Assembly (NCBI GenBank): GCA_023525975.1 | Contig: CM042038.1 | Span: forward strand, 5,829,272 to 5,893,271 | Direction of reading: 5' to 3' | From: Smallanthus sonchifolius | Lineage: Eukaryota > Streptophyta > Magnoliopsida > Asterales > Asteraceae | Length of the DNA: 64,000 nucleotides | In this document: one piece after another, positions 47,468 to 58,829 of the stretch | Numbering within the stretch: the stretch's first letter is position 1 | Layout: the number at the start of each line of letters is the position of its first letter | Notes under the pieces: model-generated | What the model was told of the DNA's origin: nothing | Databases searched by the model: none | The model's input: only the letters and a program-made list of their open reading frames with translations | Program-made: the position numbers and the translations under genes

Positions 47468-48883
47468 TCAGTCACCCTTCCTCCTGAAAGAGCACCCTTC
47501 GGTTAGTCTAGCCTTACCGCCGGTGGGCTGACATAGCACAGTCTGGCAGTTTCCACAGACCACCACAGTTTGAGAATGGCTAAAGACAGTGGTTCTGTAA
47601 ATCCAAAAAGTATAAATTAACAAGAAATCAATCAAATCGGTAACATAAACAAGAGAACAAACTGTGATCACAAGTCTACAAGACACATTAAAATTCAAAA
47701 ATATGATAATCAGTACTCACATATTGAAACAGCCTTGGCACTTGACATCCTGCACCAATCAAATAAATTAGAACTACAGATTAATATAAGGATGAGGTTC
47801 ATTACAAAACATAATTGGTAAATAGTTAATATGAATTCAAATATTTTAACCGTTTACCTACACACATGACTTACATGCTTGGTTTTAAAAAGCAAGAAGC
47901 GCAGAGGCGACAAGGTCTAAAACCAAGAAGCAAAAGCGCATCGCTTTTCGTACGCGACGCGCAAGAAGCATATTTTTTATATATCCCATAGGTTTTTAGC
48001 ATCCTCTACCCAAAATTTAGCTATAAATCAGCTTTATATATGATTTAATATATGAATTACCTACATGTACAACCTAAAAAGCCTGTAGTGCAGAATTCTA
48101 ATGCACATTTGCGCTTTTCGTACATGAGGCGTGTGCCTCACTCACTTTTGGTGTGCTTTTCGTGCAACTCGCGCCTTATGTACACAAAAGCTTGCGCCTT
48201 AGGTCGTCTTTAGGCGCACCTCAGGCACGCTTTTTTAAAACCAATGTGTAGGTTCTACACAAAGAAAATATTTCATGTTTTCAGGAGAAATGAAAAAACA
48301 TTGCTATTCGACATTTTTTTAGATTTTAAAAACTTGTATGACTTAAAAATGATAAACTTATTTTGCATAGATCCCTCCCTATTGATATAATTACCTAGTA
48401 GAAGCTTCAATTCAAATCCCCTTGATCGTTCAAAATAATTTGAAGCTTCAGTTACTATCTTGTTTTAAAGGAATTAAAAGAGATGTTTAGCATTTGTGAT
48501 CCTATATTTTCCTAAAAACATATCAACAAAATGATTCAACACAGCAATTTGAGAACATCAACAATTAATGCCATACAACTGAAATAATGTAATTTGAAAA
48601 TTGAAACGCATAGATTATACCATGAAAAAAGAATTAGGAGACTGCACAAGACGCTTGAGCTTATGCTTCCTCTTTTCCAAATCAGCAGGCGGATTCAACA
48701 AATCAACATCGTTTGGTAGAACCTGTAATCAATGTACGGATTGATCATACATGTATGAACATCGTATCATCACGCAGATGTACAAATGAAACGCAAAAAA
48801 AAGAGAAATTGTGTTTCGAGATGACCTATTTAACATAATGATAATATAAACACAGATATCAATCGATTCGAAGAACTCACCAT
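47468..48883 (-). CDS. RPS27: 40S ribosomal protein eS27
   Basis: Zinc-ribbon protein of the small ribosomal subunit. Four coding exons: 48881-48883 (ATG alone), 48621-48722, 47721-47749 and 47468-47594, total 261 bp, 86 aa. An intron straight after the start codon is common in ribosomal protein genes. Sequence words VLPNDVDLLNPP, KRKHKLKRLVQSPNSFFM, DVKCQGCF and CGNCQTVLCQPTGGKARL are those of eS27. The zinc ligands C39, C42, C58 and C61 are all present. Intron 2 (47750-48620) contains a MITE. Confidence 0.96.
47878..48244. mobile_element. MITE in eS27 intron 2
   Basis: Ends CTTGGTTTTAAAAAGC and, inverted, ATTGGTTTTAAAAAAGC. The interior is enriched in gcgcctt/aggcgc and cgcttttcgt words. 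No coding capacity. No clear target duplication, so superfamily is left open. Confidence 0.6.
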
Positions 48884-50452
48884 CTTGTTTACAGATATCG
48901 CAGCCGCCTCACGAAAACCCTAACAAGAAAAGCAGATTGAAAAGGAGTGTGTGATTTAGGTGTTTGTTGATATATAGATGTATGCCTGTGTTGGTAGAAA
49001 GGACCGGGAGAAGTAATATTGGGCCTCAATCACTCTCATATTGAACTGGGCTTTATTTTTTTTTGCTTTAGGCCCGTGATATTGAATAGGAGTTCATTCA
49101 GTAGTTGATTTATGCACTTATTTTTCATCAGATATTATTTTAATCAAATTCAATCAAGAGGGTAATTGTTAATTTGTCAAGAAAATAAGTTGTGTAAAAA
49201 GAAAATCAACGCCTTCACAAAATATGTTTACTTTAGTTATAGAGTTTAGTATATGGATAGTTATGATCAAATTTTGGATTTGATTTTTAAATTTATAAAA
49301 TTACATTGTAACTTGTGAGGACTTACCATTAAGATGTTACCCACGGGGCTGTTTGGTAGACTCTTAATGACATTAAGATGCTACCTCTTAATGGTTCAAA
49401 ATCTCTTAATGGTTAAGAGATAAGGGGCCATGTAACTTGTGAGGACTTACCATTAAGATGTTACCTCTTAACCATTCAGACTTAAGACTACCTCTTAATC
49501 ATTAAGAGGCTATGAACCATTAAGAGGTAGCCTCTTAATGTCATTAAGAGGCAACCAAACAGGGTGAATATAACATGTTTTAAAAAAACATATATTTATA
49601 CCTTAATTCTCAGACGACACCACCACTTTTTTTAAACCTATTTTTTTAATCTAGGGGTATTTTGTTCATTTCAAAAACATTTAATAAAAAAGTTAACTGT
49701 CATCAATTGAAAGGACCAAAATGTTACGTACATGTTAGAAATATTGCATATGTTTCTTGGTCTGATTTGCTTGGTTTGATATATACTTGAAATGCTTGGA
49801 GTTCATAGATTGAGTTTTTATTTTTTTAATGTAGAGAGGGAGTGAATGAGGTAACAGTAGTGTTCATAAATCGTTAAAGCTGAAGTAGATCGTTGGTTCC
49901 ACATGCATACGGTATGAATTTAGAATTGTATCTTTTAATTTATAAATATATAGTTATGCATTTATCCTTTTTAAGAAAAAAAAATAAACCGTCAAACAAA
50001 AAATGGCAATTCATCAAAGCTGGACGGTCCAACCGACCAAACCAACCCAACAGGTTTAGTTGTCCTTTTTTAACAATACCATCTAGATTTTTTTTAAATA
50101 AATATATCATGCATGCAATTTACAAGATTCAAAACCCAGACCTTTTTAATTACGAATCACATCATTTAACCACAAGGGTATCCCTTTAAGGACTTAAAGC
50201 CGTAATTGACTCATCGAAGCAAACATGAAATGTCATGTTAATTTCATTGATAATACTTAGAAATACTATATATATTAGACTTTTTATATTTCTGAGAAAA
50301 ATTAATATAATTTGAAGTTAATTTTATTTTATCTATTTTTTTAAAGAAAAATTTCTTAATTCATGTTGAGCGGGACTAAACTCATAATCTCTTCAAACCT
50401 TGATGTTCCTTAGATGATTTTCCTCTACCTTTGAGCCATCAGCCCCAATGTA
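48884..50452. other. Intergenic upstream of eS27
   Basis: 48884-48960 is the eS27 leader and promoter. 49345-49566 is a MITE. 50000-50200 and 50380-50450, read on the minus strand, have weak tRNA-like box words (for example gatggctcaaaggtagagg), possible SINE relics. No gene supported; the 98-aa ORF at 49893-50189 has no recognisable feature. Confidence 0.45.
49345..49566. mobile_element. hAT-like MITE with long terminal inverted repeats
   Basis: Left end GGGGCTGTTTGGTAG and right end (inverted) CACCCTGTTTGGTTG, each followed by tcttaatgacattaaga and gctacctcttaatggttca. The inverted repeat exceeds 50 bp. The CTGTTTGG terminus is common among hAT MITEs. Inside it at 49431-49465 lies an exact-looking copy of the 35 bp that flank it on the left (49307-49341). 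Confidence 0.7.
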
Positions 50453-50892
50453 TCTATACTATATAATAAAGAAAAACCATTAGGGACACGTGTCACTCTC
50501 TGGTTACTCCTTACCTTTATTTTTCCGCTTCTATATCCTATTAATTATTATTTTTTTCTATTTTCTCTCTCCTATTAAATAATAATATCAAATAATATTT
50601 TATATTAATAAATAAAATTATATCAACACGTGTAACTTTCTGGTTCATTTGTATCATTTTTCTCGCATCTCTCTCATATTGAATAATAATATTAAAAGAA
50701 TTTATTTTTAGATTTTTAATATAAATCTTGTTACGGATACTTATTATTTAATTATAAATAGTTTAACCAATATAATATACCGGTTTATTCAACCCGTGTG
50801 TTACACGGGTTTTTAAAAATATAAAAAAATTACTATTAAGTATATAATATTTTATTTATTTAAACCGTGTAATACACGGAATTTTAACCTAG
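50453..50892 (+). mobile_element. Non-autonomous Helitron, copy 2
   Basis: Starts TCTATACTATATAATAAA, ends AATTTTAACCTAG before T, inserted between A and T as Helitrons do. The 3' hairpin CCGTGTAATACACGG is perfect, and a related hairpin (acccgtgtgttacacgggt) lies about 70 bp upstream. It is 440 bp and non-coding. Confidence 0.8.
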
Positions 50893-51585
50893 TTTGAAGT
50901 TAAATGAAAACAGTTTTTTCTAATGATTTTTGACCTTCCAAAATAAATAAAAGGGAAAATTACCAAACTAGCCATTTAACTAATTCAAAAAGCGAAAATA
51001 GCCGTTGACTATTTTTTTTACCAAAATAGCCAAATTGGCGAAAATTTGCCATAAAATTTCGCCGCAAATTTTCGTCACAAATTTTTTTTTTCAAATTTTG
51101 TGGGACCGAATGGCGATCGGGTGTGGCGAAAATTTTGAAATTGGCGAAATTTTTGAAAATGTTGAAATTTTTAAAAAGTGGCGAATTTTTGAAAAATGGC
51201 GAAATTTTATAGAAAATGACGAAATTTTTGAAAAATGGCGAAATTTTGAAAAATGGCGAATTTTTGTAAAAAGTGGCGAAAATTTGAAAAAAGTGGCGAA
51301 AATTTCAGAAAAATGGCGAAAATTCAGAGAATCTTTGAAAACTGGCGAAAATTTCATCTCTGACCGGATTTGACCAAAAGTGGCGAAAATTTGACCAAAA
51401 GTGGCGAAAATTCAGAGAATATGGCGAAAATTTAAAGCGAAATTCAGGGAATCTAGCGTTAGGATTTGACATATTTTCGCCATTTATAGTATAAATTCGC
51501 CATTCACTTCAAATTTTCGTCATTCACTCCAAATTTTCGCCACTTTCATTTTCGCCAGTCTTCTCTCCTCGCAGCTTCATTAAAA

Positions 51586-51906
51586 ATGAATGTTAATGTA
51601 AGTTCCCTTTTATTATTAACAGTTATTTTTCTTTATATTTAATATTTGATAAAATCTCATTTAAGTAATTGTATATATATTTGTTTATTTATACAGGAAC
51701 ATTATTATGCCGCTCAGGTGGCTATTAGATGTAATATGAAAATTGTTAAAGAAATTCGTGAAAAGTTAAAAAAATATCCAACTGCACTCATTATTTTTAG
51801 TAACACATGTTTTGGATATTGGTTAAAATGTGAATCTCTTAACAGTGAAGCATCATTAATTCATTTAATATTTCAAACTCAACTTTATATTCAAAACATT
51901 CAGTAA
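51586..51906 (+). pseudogene. DUF1985-like (Ulp1-family) fragment in the MULE derivative
   Basis: Exon 51586-51597 (MNVN) joins through a GT-AG intron to 51697-51906, giving 73 aa with IIFSNTCFGYWLKCESL. The word CFG-x-WL and its context match my memory of DUF1985, the N-terminal domain of plant Ulp1-type proteins carried by MULEs. The peptidase domain is missing. Confidence 0.45.
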
Positions 51907-51946
51907 TGCAAATTTTACCCAGTTCGAGTTTTAATTCTTCTTTGTT

Positions 51947-52448
51947 TTAAAAAATATGACCCTCAGAAATATGTGAAGAGTGTGAGTTAAGAACTTTTAC
52001 TTCGTTTGTTGTACGATCAAACAATGAATCGGGCATAAACCAAAAAACGTTAGGTACAACATTAGACTCCGAAGAAGACACTGGAACTTTAAAATCAACA
52101 AGAGTTTCATTAGACGGAACAGCTGAACTACTACCCATACCAGATTCTTTAGTAACGTACAAAGACAACAATTCATTTGGTTGATTTAAAACAACATTTA
52201 AAAAAAATAAAACATCATGATCATCCAATAGATCAATTGGATGTGTGTAAGTAGACATTTTATAAGAAAAACGAATTTCATTGCTAAAACCACATTTTTC
52301 ACAAATAAGCTTTTTCAAACCCACGTAACTAATATTACTAGGAACACAAAAAACACGTCGCAAACATTTTTTTTTAAAGGAACATACTTCTCAACACCGT
52401 TAACAAAGTCCCATTTTCCACTGGTACATAAAATAATATTACAAGACA
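51947..52448 (-). pseudogene. MuDR-like transposase N-terminus, frameshifted
   Basis: Minus-strand ATG at 52446-52448 opens MSCNIILCTSGKWDFVNG, then a run of nine A (about 52367-52375) shifts the frame; the downstream frame continues FCVPSNISYVGLKKLICEKC and HPIDLLDDHDVLFFLN. This is the PB1-like N-terminal domain of MuDR-type transposases. The frame ends before any zinc finger or DDE core, so only a short protein could be made. Confidence 0.5.
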
Positions 52449-53212
52449 TTACTTAAAAATAAGTTGTAAGTTGATGGATAAAAGGATGAATTTTATAAAG
52501 TGGATAAGTGAAGAAAATGTTTAAGTAGATGGAATGTGAAAGAAATGAATGGTAGGGAGAGATATAAATATTTGATGAAGTTTGTTAGATAAGTGAAGAA
52601 AAAATCAATGGTAGGGAGGGGTATAAATATTTGATTAAGTTTGTTAGATAAGTGGTGAAAAAATGAAGGGATAGTAGGAAGAGGTATAAATATTTGTTTA
52701 AATAATATTTTATTTAAATTCGTTTTTTTAATTAAAATTATATTTTATTATTTTACAATAATTGAAAAATAATTAAATATTAAATAAGGCGAAAATTTAA
52801 AAATATTAAAAAATTAATAATATTTTAATATTAAAAATTAAATTATAATTTAATAATAAATGGCGAAAATATCCCATATTTTTTCGCCATTTTTAATAAT
52901 GGCGAAAATTCAATATATTCAGATTTTTTTTGCGGAAAAATCAGATGTTTTTTAGCGAAAAATCAAATTTTTAGCGAAAATTTGGCTCAAATTTTCGCTG
53001 TTGGCGAAAATTTGATTTTCGCCATTTTGACAAATGGCACGCCCTGATTGGTTGACTATTTTGGTAAAAAAAATCAATAGCTATTTTGGAATTTGATCAT
53101 GGTCAAATGGCTATTTTGATAAATATCCATGGGTTGCCAAAAACTAGATAAAATAGAAGATTGACAGACAGACATTCATCGACGAGAAGTCTTATCCAAT
53201 CGACTGACGACG

Positions 53213-53986
53213 ATGACGACGGCTTCAGCTTCTCAGTCTCCGATGCATGTAAGTATCATCACAACAATGTTACTATTTTCCTCCATTGTAGGAGCCACCA
53301 AGGGGAACGAGCCAGATCCAACGCCAACACCATGGCCGGAGCAATTCCATTCAATTCTAATGATGAACTTCAGCGGCGAACTCGAATTGATAGATCTGTG
53401 GTACGACTGGACCAACGGCCGTAACTTCAACATCATCCATCATCAGCTCGGAAACATCCTCTACGACCTCGAATGGAACAACGGTACCTCATTCTTCTAC
53501 ACTCTCGATTCCGACCGCCAATGCTCCTCTGCTCAGCTGGAAGTCGGAATCCTTCGCCCTAATTGGCTCGACGGAGCCACCTACCTCGGCCAACGTCAAG
53601 TCGACGGCTTCCTCTGCTACGTTTGGGAGAAGGCCGATTTCATCACCTACTACGAAAATGTTGAATCCAGACGCCCCGTTCATTGGGTCTTCTACACCGG
53701 TAAACCGATTATTGTATGTACGTTTCCAATTGACAATTTGGGGAACAAATTTACAAAATTAGGGTTAGGGTTTTAAGAACTGGTGAATTGCTGTGCGGAT
53801 GCAGGAAGGGAAGCGCACGTGATGACATACGAAGTAGGTGCAGCTCTTGAGGATGCAAAGTGGCAGGTTCCTTGGTATTGTTTTGAGGAGACTACTCCAG
53901 TTGCAGCAATGGAGGACGTTAATGGCGGCACCATCACGCACCGAGGTTTGGTTGATTTTGCTGCTAGCGGGATTGCAAATATGTAG
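53213..53986 (+). CDS. At4g14100-like secreted protein
   Basis: Plant-specific family annotated in Arabidopsis as a glycosyl-group transferase, without a demonstrated reaction. Two exons, 53213-53699 and 53805-53986, total 669 bp, 222 aa. The N-terminus (residues 11-30, MHVSIITTMLLFSSIVGATK) is a likely signal peptide; a second Met at residue 11 could be the real start. Conserved words: WPEQFHSILMMN, DLWYDWTNGRNFNII, DLEWNNGTSFFYTLD, VGILRPNWLDGATYLGQR, VDGFLCYVWEKADFI and HVMTYEVGAALEDAKWQ. The family normally ends soon after the WYCF motif; this one has about 35 more residues. Codon use is GC-richer in exon 1 than in neighbouring genes. Confidence 0.85.
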
Positions 53987-56501
53987 ATTAATCTGATCCG
54001 ATTTGGTGAACTTGATTGAATTTGAAGTTCATGCAAATCATTTCAAATCAACCAAATTATTATTCGGTTCGATTCGAATTTACAACTCCGGGTTTGTTGT
54101 ATTCCAGATAAATAAAGAGCGTTGTCGATCTAACATTCAAATAATTTAGTAGCTCGAATTTACAACTCCGGGTGTTAAAACCAGGTTGGCAAGAACCATT
54201 AGGTTTGAACCCAAATCGTGGGTTTGTAAACTGTCATACTCGAACCAATTTATCCTGAACCGAACCGATCACTTCCCTCCACCAAGAACCGGTCTTGACT
54301 TTTGTTGACATAAACAGGAGCCGGTTTGGAACCGAAATCGTACCATAAAAAAACTGGTCTGTGCACCTCTATATGTGGGATTGAAAGACCCCGTTGCAGG
54401 TGGTCTTAGTAATGTTGATTCTTACCGGGTCACTTTAATAAATAAAGTTAAAAACTTTTCTTTTGTTAACCATGAGAACATGATACCAAAAACTAACGAG
54501 ACTTGTAAATACACTGCTAACTAACGGAATCGGATAAGCAGATTGGCTGGGCATGTGAGCTTCAAACGTTATTACCGTAAACCTGCTCAAGATTTGAAAC
54601 TTATTAGTTATTACTTCAAGGTTAAAGAAAAAGCTATATTGATTTCACTATTCGTGGTTATACACGTAAATGGTTGGATTAAGTGTGGCCAAATCAGCAT
54701 GATGATCCACGAAACATGAATAATCTTTTTAAGTTGTTTAAAAAAAGTTACGTCTTTCGTTCTAAACTAATTATTAATAACTTATAGTAGTTGATTGACA
54801 CTTTTGTTTTTTTTTATCTAAATTTATATAATAAATAAAGATATTAAATTGATTTATATTAGGTTTAAAGGTTTTAAAATATGAAAAATTAAATTAATTT
54901 TAAACTAATATTAGTAGAAAAAAAATTGAATGAATATTTAAACGAACGTAAACAAACGAACGTAAGCGAACGAACGTAAATGAACGAACGTTCACAAACG
55001 AGAGGTGTGTTCATGTTCATTCGTTTAATTAAAAGAACAAAAAATTGTGTTCGTGTTCGTTCATTTATTAAATGAACGCACACAAACGAACTTTCCATCG
55101 ATCCGTTCATGAACGTACGTTCAGTTCGTTTAGACAACTTCGATAAATTCTATCTATGCACTATTAGAAAAGGACGTTATCTTAAGAGGAAATAAGAAAA
55201 AAAAACAGTAATATAACAACACATTTTATTACATTCTCCGTGTTGAAACTTTGATCCATTTTACTATTTTATATATTTCAAAATAAAAATAAAAGTTTTA
55301 AAATTAAACATATTATTTATTAAATAGTTATTTAAAAGGATAAAAGATATGAAAGTGAAGGATGGATAAGGAGGGTGGATATGATTATCCCAACATCGAA
55401 CATGTACCACAACTTCACATCAACCCATATTCCTTCATCATCCACTTCCCTTTAAAAATAAAAATACAAAAATCCCAATTTCCTATGTCTAACGAACCAC
55501 TATCAAATTATCAAATATGACCAACACCAATTCTTTCTTTTAAGTTTAATTTTTTAAATAAAACATAAAAAGGTATTAAATCAAGATTTTCTTTAAAGGA
55601 TGACCGGTAAGTAAACAGTATGGATTATATAAGTAATTCAGAAGGCCACGTAGACGATTCATGTATTAAACTCTTTGTTTTCTCATGTGGTTTTCTTTAT
55701 TTACTTTGTAAACTTAACACGTTATAACTTGTAATAATTAGCATAAGTATCATCTTTTAAGATATTGTTATTAGATAGAAATTTGACCAAACATGATTGT
55801 TTCCTCTTGCATGATAGACTTTTCCTTTTCCTATATTTTATAAAAAAAAGTTTAATAAAATTCAGAAAACAAAACAAGGAATTACAAATTACAAATCCCT
55901 TAATTACCCTTGTAGCCTTGCACCAATATTCACATTATTTTCAACTAGATGTTCTTATGGCATATTGGCATGTCATGAGGCAGATGGGTAATTTATGAAG
56001 AGCACATCACATTGGTGTCATTGAAAAAGAACTCCCATTTAGTACACATCACATTGAGACCATATAAACATGACATGCATACACCCCCCTTGTGAAATTA
56101 CATAAATGACCTTCTTGCCTCCCTCATCCTCTTCTACTCTGGTTTTCTTTATCTTCTGGACTTGCAGGTGTTCCATCTTGTTAAAGAAACAATCTTTTTA
56201 GGTAATTAAACAAAACCCACCATCCCTATTGTGTTAATTTCAATCTTTATGTTCTTAATTACTCCTTCTATCATATTTTCTTGTAGTTGCTTCTTGTTTT
56301 CTGTTTTCTTGTTCTTACATCTTTATCAATGATGTTTTTAAATTTTCATTCAATACCTCAATTTTGCAGTGGGCATGTTGTGTTTAATGTAGAAATTATG
56401 CAATTTGGAGCTTCAAATATGTTATTGTTAATTTGTAAATTTTGATTTTTTTACAGATTTTCTGGGGATCATTTACTGATAATTGGTAAAACAAGAAAGG
56501 T
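53987..56501. other. Intergenic upstream of NXD1
   Basis: AT-rich with no gene seen. 54942-55136 is a cluster of gaacgaacg words in both orientations that can fold back. From about 55760 the sequence is duplicated at about 61166 onward and forms the promoter and leader of NXD1, with a leader intron likely (donor near 56200, acceptor ttacag at about 56452-56457). Confidence 0.55.
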
Positions 56502-58388
56502 ATGGAGATTAAGGAAACCAAATGTAGTTCAGGATATGGTAAACCTCCTTGGATTTTTAAAGGCAGGCAAGTCATATCCTAATATTCAATTACTCTTTTA
56601 GATTTTTTTTATCAAACAATGCAACTAACATTTTCTTACATATTATGCAATTAGTAACCAAGACCGCGTTGCGGATTGTATATATTATTAGCGAAATTGT
56701 AAGCATGTTGCATTGTTTGATCACAAATTGCATCATTCGGTAAGACATTGTAAGTATGCTACAAATACAAGGGCTTTTGGTTTGTAATTAGGAATCACTA
56801 TGGGTTTAATAGTATGGTAGAGTGGAAATGGTAATGGCAATAGATTTTTAATCCCACCTCTCTTTGTAGTTTAAAGAGTATCTAAACTTGTTGGTATGAT
56901 TCCCATCTTTTTAGTCCCAAACCTATTAACCAAATGCTCTTTACTATCCTTGCATTTTGCATTTGTTTTAACAAATTTAATGCAAGATTCTCTAAACAAC
57001 CCTTCAGGGCTCTGTACCAGTTTCATCTTGTGAAAGCAGAAATTGCTAGAGCTATCATTCCTAAAGAGTTCAGATTAGTTGAAGCTTTTGGGTATTATTA
57101 ATTATTATTATTAAAATTAAAAGTGCATTTCAATTTTAAAAAAATATGCTGTGCTTATTTCTGTATTTTAATATGAACACACACACTACTGCCTGCAGGT
57201 ACACTATAGGAGGTTTTTTTTTTGCAAACTACAATGAGAGCCCATTTGGACCATTTGATGAGGTTAATTTTCTACTTTTAACTATTAAACTATCCTACTT
57301 AATGTATAAAAGCAAGGGGGTTGAACTTGCAGTTACATATGACTGCATTTTTTTTTAATTACAGTAGAAATTTATATCAGTAAGAAATGCTTTTTTTAAA
57401 GTTGACCATGTTTTATTCAGCTTGTGGCGATCGCAGGAATTGTCTGGAACCCGCCAACGTCTCATGCGTGAGTTTAATCTTCACGTAATACAAGTTCGCT
57501 ACTATTTTGGGAATGTACTAATTTCCTTGTCATAGAAAAGATTCAACTTTCAAATAATTTTGATAAAAAAGGTTAAAGCTTTAAAAAGAAAATATTTAGG
57601 GAAATCTGACTAAGTTACATAATGATGACGTGGCAACTGATGTGTAACTAGTCATTGGTTATTCATATTTCTTTAAGTTTTGTTGTTTACATGAGTTTCA
57701 GATGGGCAGCAAGGGTTTATGTCAATAGTGATAATGCCTGCAGGCATGGAAGAAAGGTATTCAAATTTATGATCAAATTGAATTACATGTATTTTGATGA
57801 CTTTTAACATTCCAATGATAACAAATGCTGAAATGAACATAAACAAATGTTCCAACCATATATATTCTCTCAGGAATTCGGGCTTCCAAGTCAAGTTGCC
57901 ACTTTTTCTAAGATGTGCTCCCAAATGATTCATGTAGCTGAAACCGATGGTCCTGTGACAACGAGCCTGTATGATATTCAACTCGAGTCTCCTAGTATGT
58001 GGATTCACATCTTACTCAAGTTGTTTTTTCTGGGAAAATTGACTCGACCCGATAACCACATTCTTTGTGTAAGTAATATGATCATGCTAATATTATAGTT
58101 TTGAAGACGGATCCATTGAAGTGGATGGCTTTGGGCCCGAAGATTAAGATGTCACTTCCGAGCTTTAGGTAAGCTTGTTTTTGTTCGGTTTCTAACTTTC
58201 TGCAAGTGTTTAGTAACTCAGAGAACTTAAAAGAATGTTTTCTTCTTGTTGTGAAATTGTAGTGGCCACACAGAGGATAAACCTCAGCTTCTCAAGTACA
58301 GTTGCCAGATTGAGTGCAGGTTTGTTTTTGTGTCAATTTTAACTTATTTTACAAATTTACCCTTTGCGTGCGCCCGTGTGCAGATACA

Positions 58389-58447
<59 letters not shown>

Positions 58448-58829
58448 CATAACAGCATAATGTTCTAAATTGTTTTTATTAAAAAAGTTGGACAAGTGTT
58501 GACGGGCCGGCTCAACATAATTTACCTGGTTTCACCCAAGCATATTTTGACCCGTTACACGACCTGTTTGTTTTTAAGTCACTTGTCTTACATTGCGCAG
58601 GGTGAAACCTACAACACCAGCAAGAGTTTTGGGGTCATTGGACCGGATTGATGCCTCTGAATCCCAAAATCTGGAGTTGAATGAATCTTTAAAGAAAAGA
58701 GAAATGAGCATCTCAGTGATGCTTTCGAAACCGATATTAGCACTGGAGTTCAACTGCCTCAAAATGGAGGTTCAACCTCCTGTTGTGGTTTCAAAAGGAT
58801 CACATCACCCATTGGAACATGGACTTTGA
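56502..58829 (+). CDS. NXD1: Neoxanthin-deficient 1 protein, copy 1
   Basis: Plastid-pathway factor required for neoxanthin formation (shown in tomato and Arabidopsis nxd1 mutants); its biochemical role is unknown. Nine exons (56502-56566, 57008-57091, 57199-57262, 57421-57467, 57702-57756, 57874-57994, 58099-58168, 58263-58319, 58601-58829) total 792 bp, 263 aa. Family words: CSSGYGKPPWIFKG, ALYQFHLVKAEIARA, IPKEFRLVEAFGYT, GGFFFANYNESPFGPFDE, AGIVWNPPTSHAWAARVYVNSD, HGRKEFGLPSQVA, LGPKIKMSLPSFSG, VMLSKPILALEFNCL and SHHPLE. Intron 1 uses a GC donor (GGCAG/gcaagt), also present in copy 2. In exon 2 copy 1 reads GRALYQ where copy 2 reads GSALYQ. Intron 8 holds a long (TA)n tract. Confidence 0.92.
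58396..58444. repeat. (TA)n microsatellite in NXD1 intron 8
   Basis: About 24 TA units; absent from the equivalent intron of copy 2. Confidence 0.9.

Larger units (their letters stand above)
50945..53135. mobile_element. MULE derivative with arrays of GGCGAAAATTT
   Basis: Imperfect inverted ends of about 80 bp (left ttaccaaactagccatttaa and accaaaatagccaaattgg; right, inverted, ttatcaaaatagccatttga and accaaaatagtcaacca). The left subterminal part (51030-51440) has about 14 copies of GGCGAA(A)ATTT in one orientation, then a few inverted (51472-51560); the right part (52790-53035) has more in both orientations. Two convergent gene remnants lie between them. It is a deleted, non-autonomous copy. 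Confidence 0.65.

Noticed and set aside
51005..51373. 122-aa plus and 88-aa minus ORFs with FEKWRNF-like repeats
   Set aside because: Translations of the GGCGAAAATTT array; the peptide periodicity follows the DNA motif.
51030..51560. CRISPR-like array
   Set aside because: Spacing is irregular, the motif is about 11 bp, orientation flips, and the context is a plant transposon.
54889..55137. 82-aa minus-strand ORF
   Set aside because: Arises from the gaacgaacg foldback cluster.
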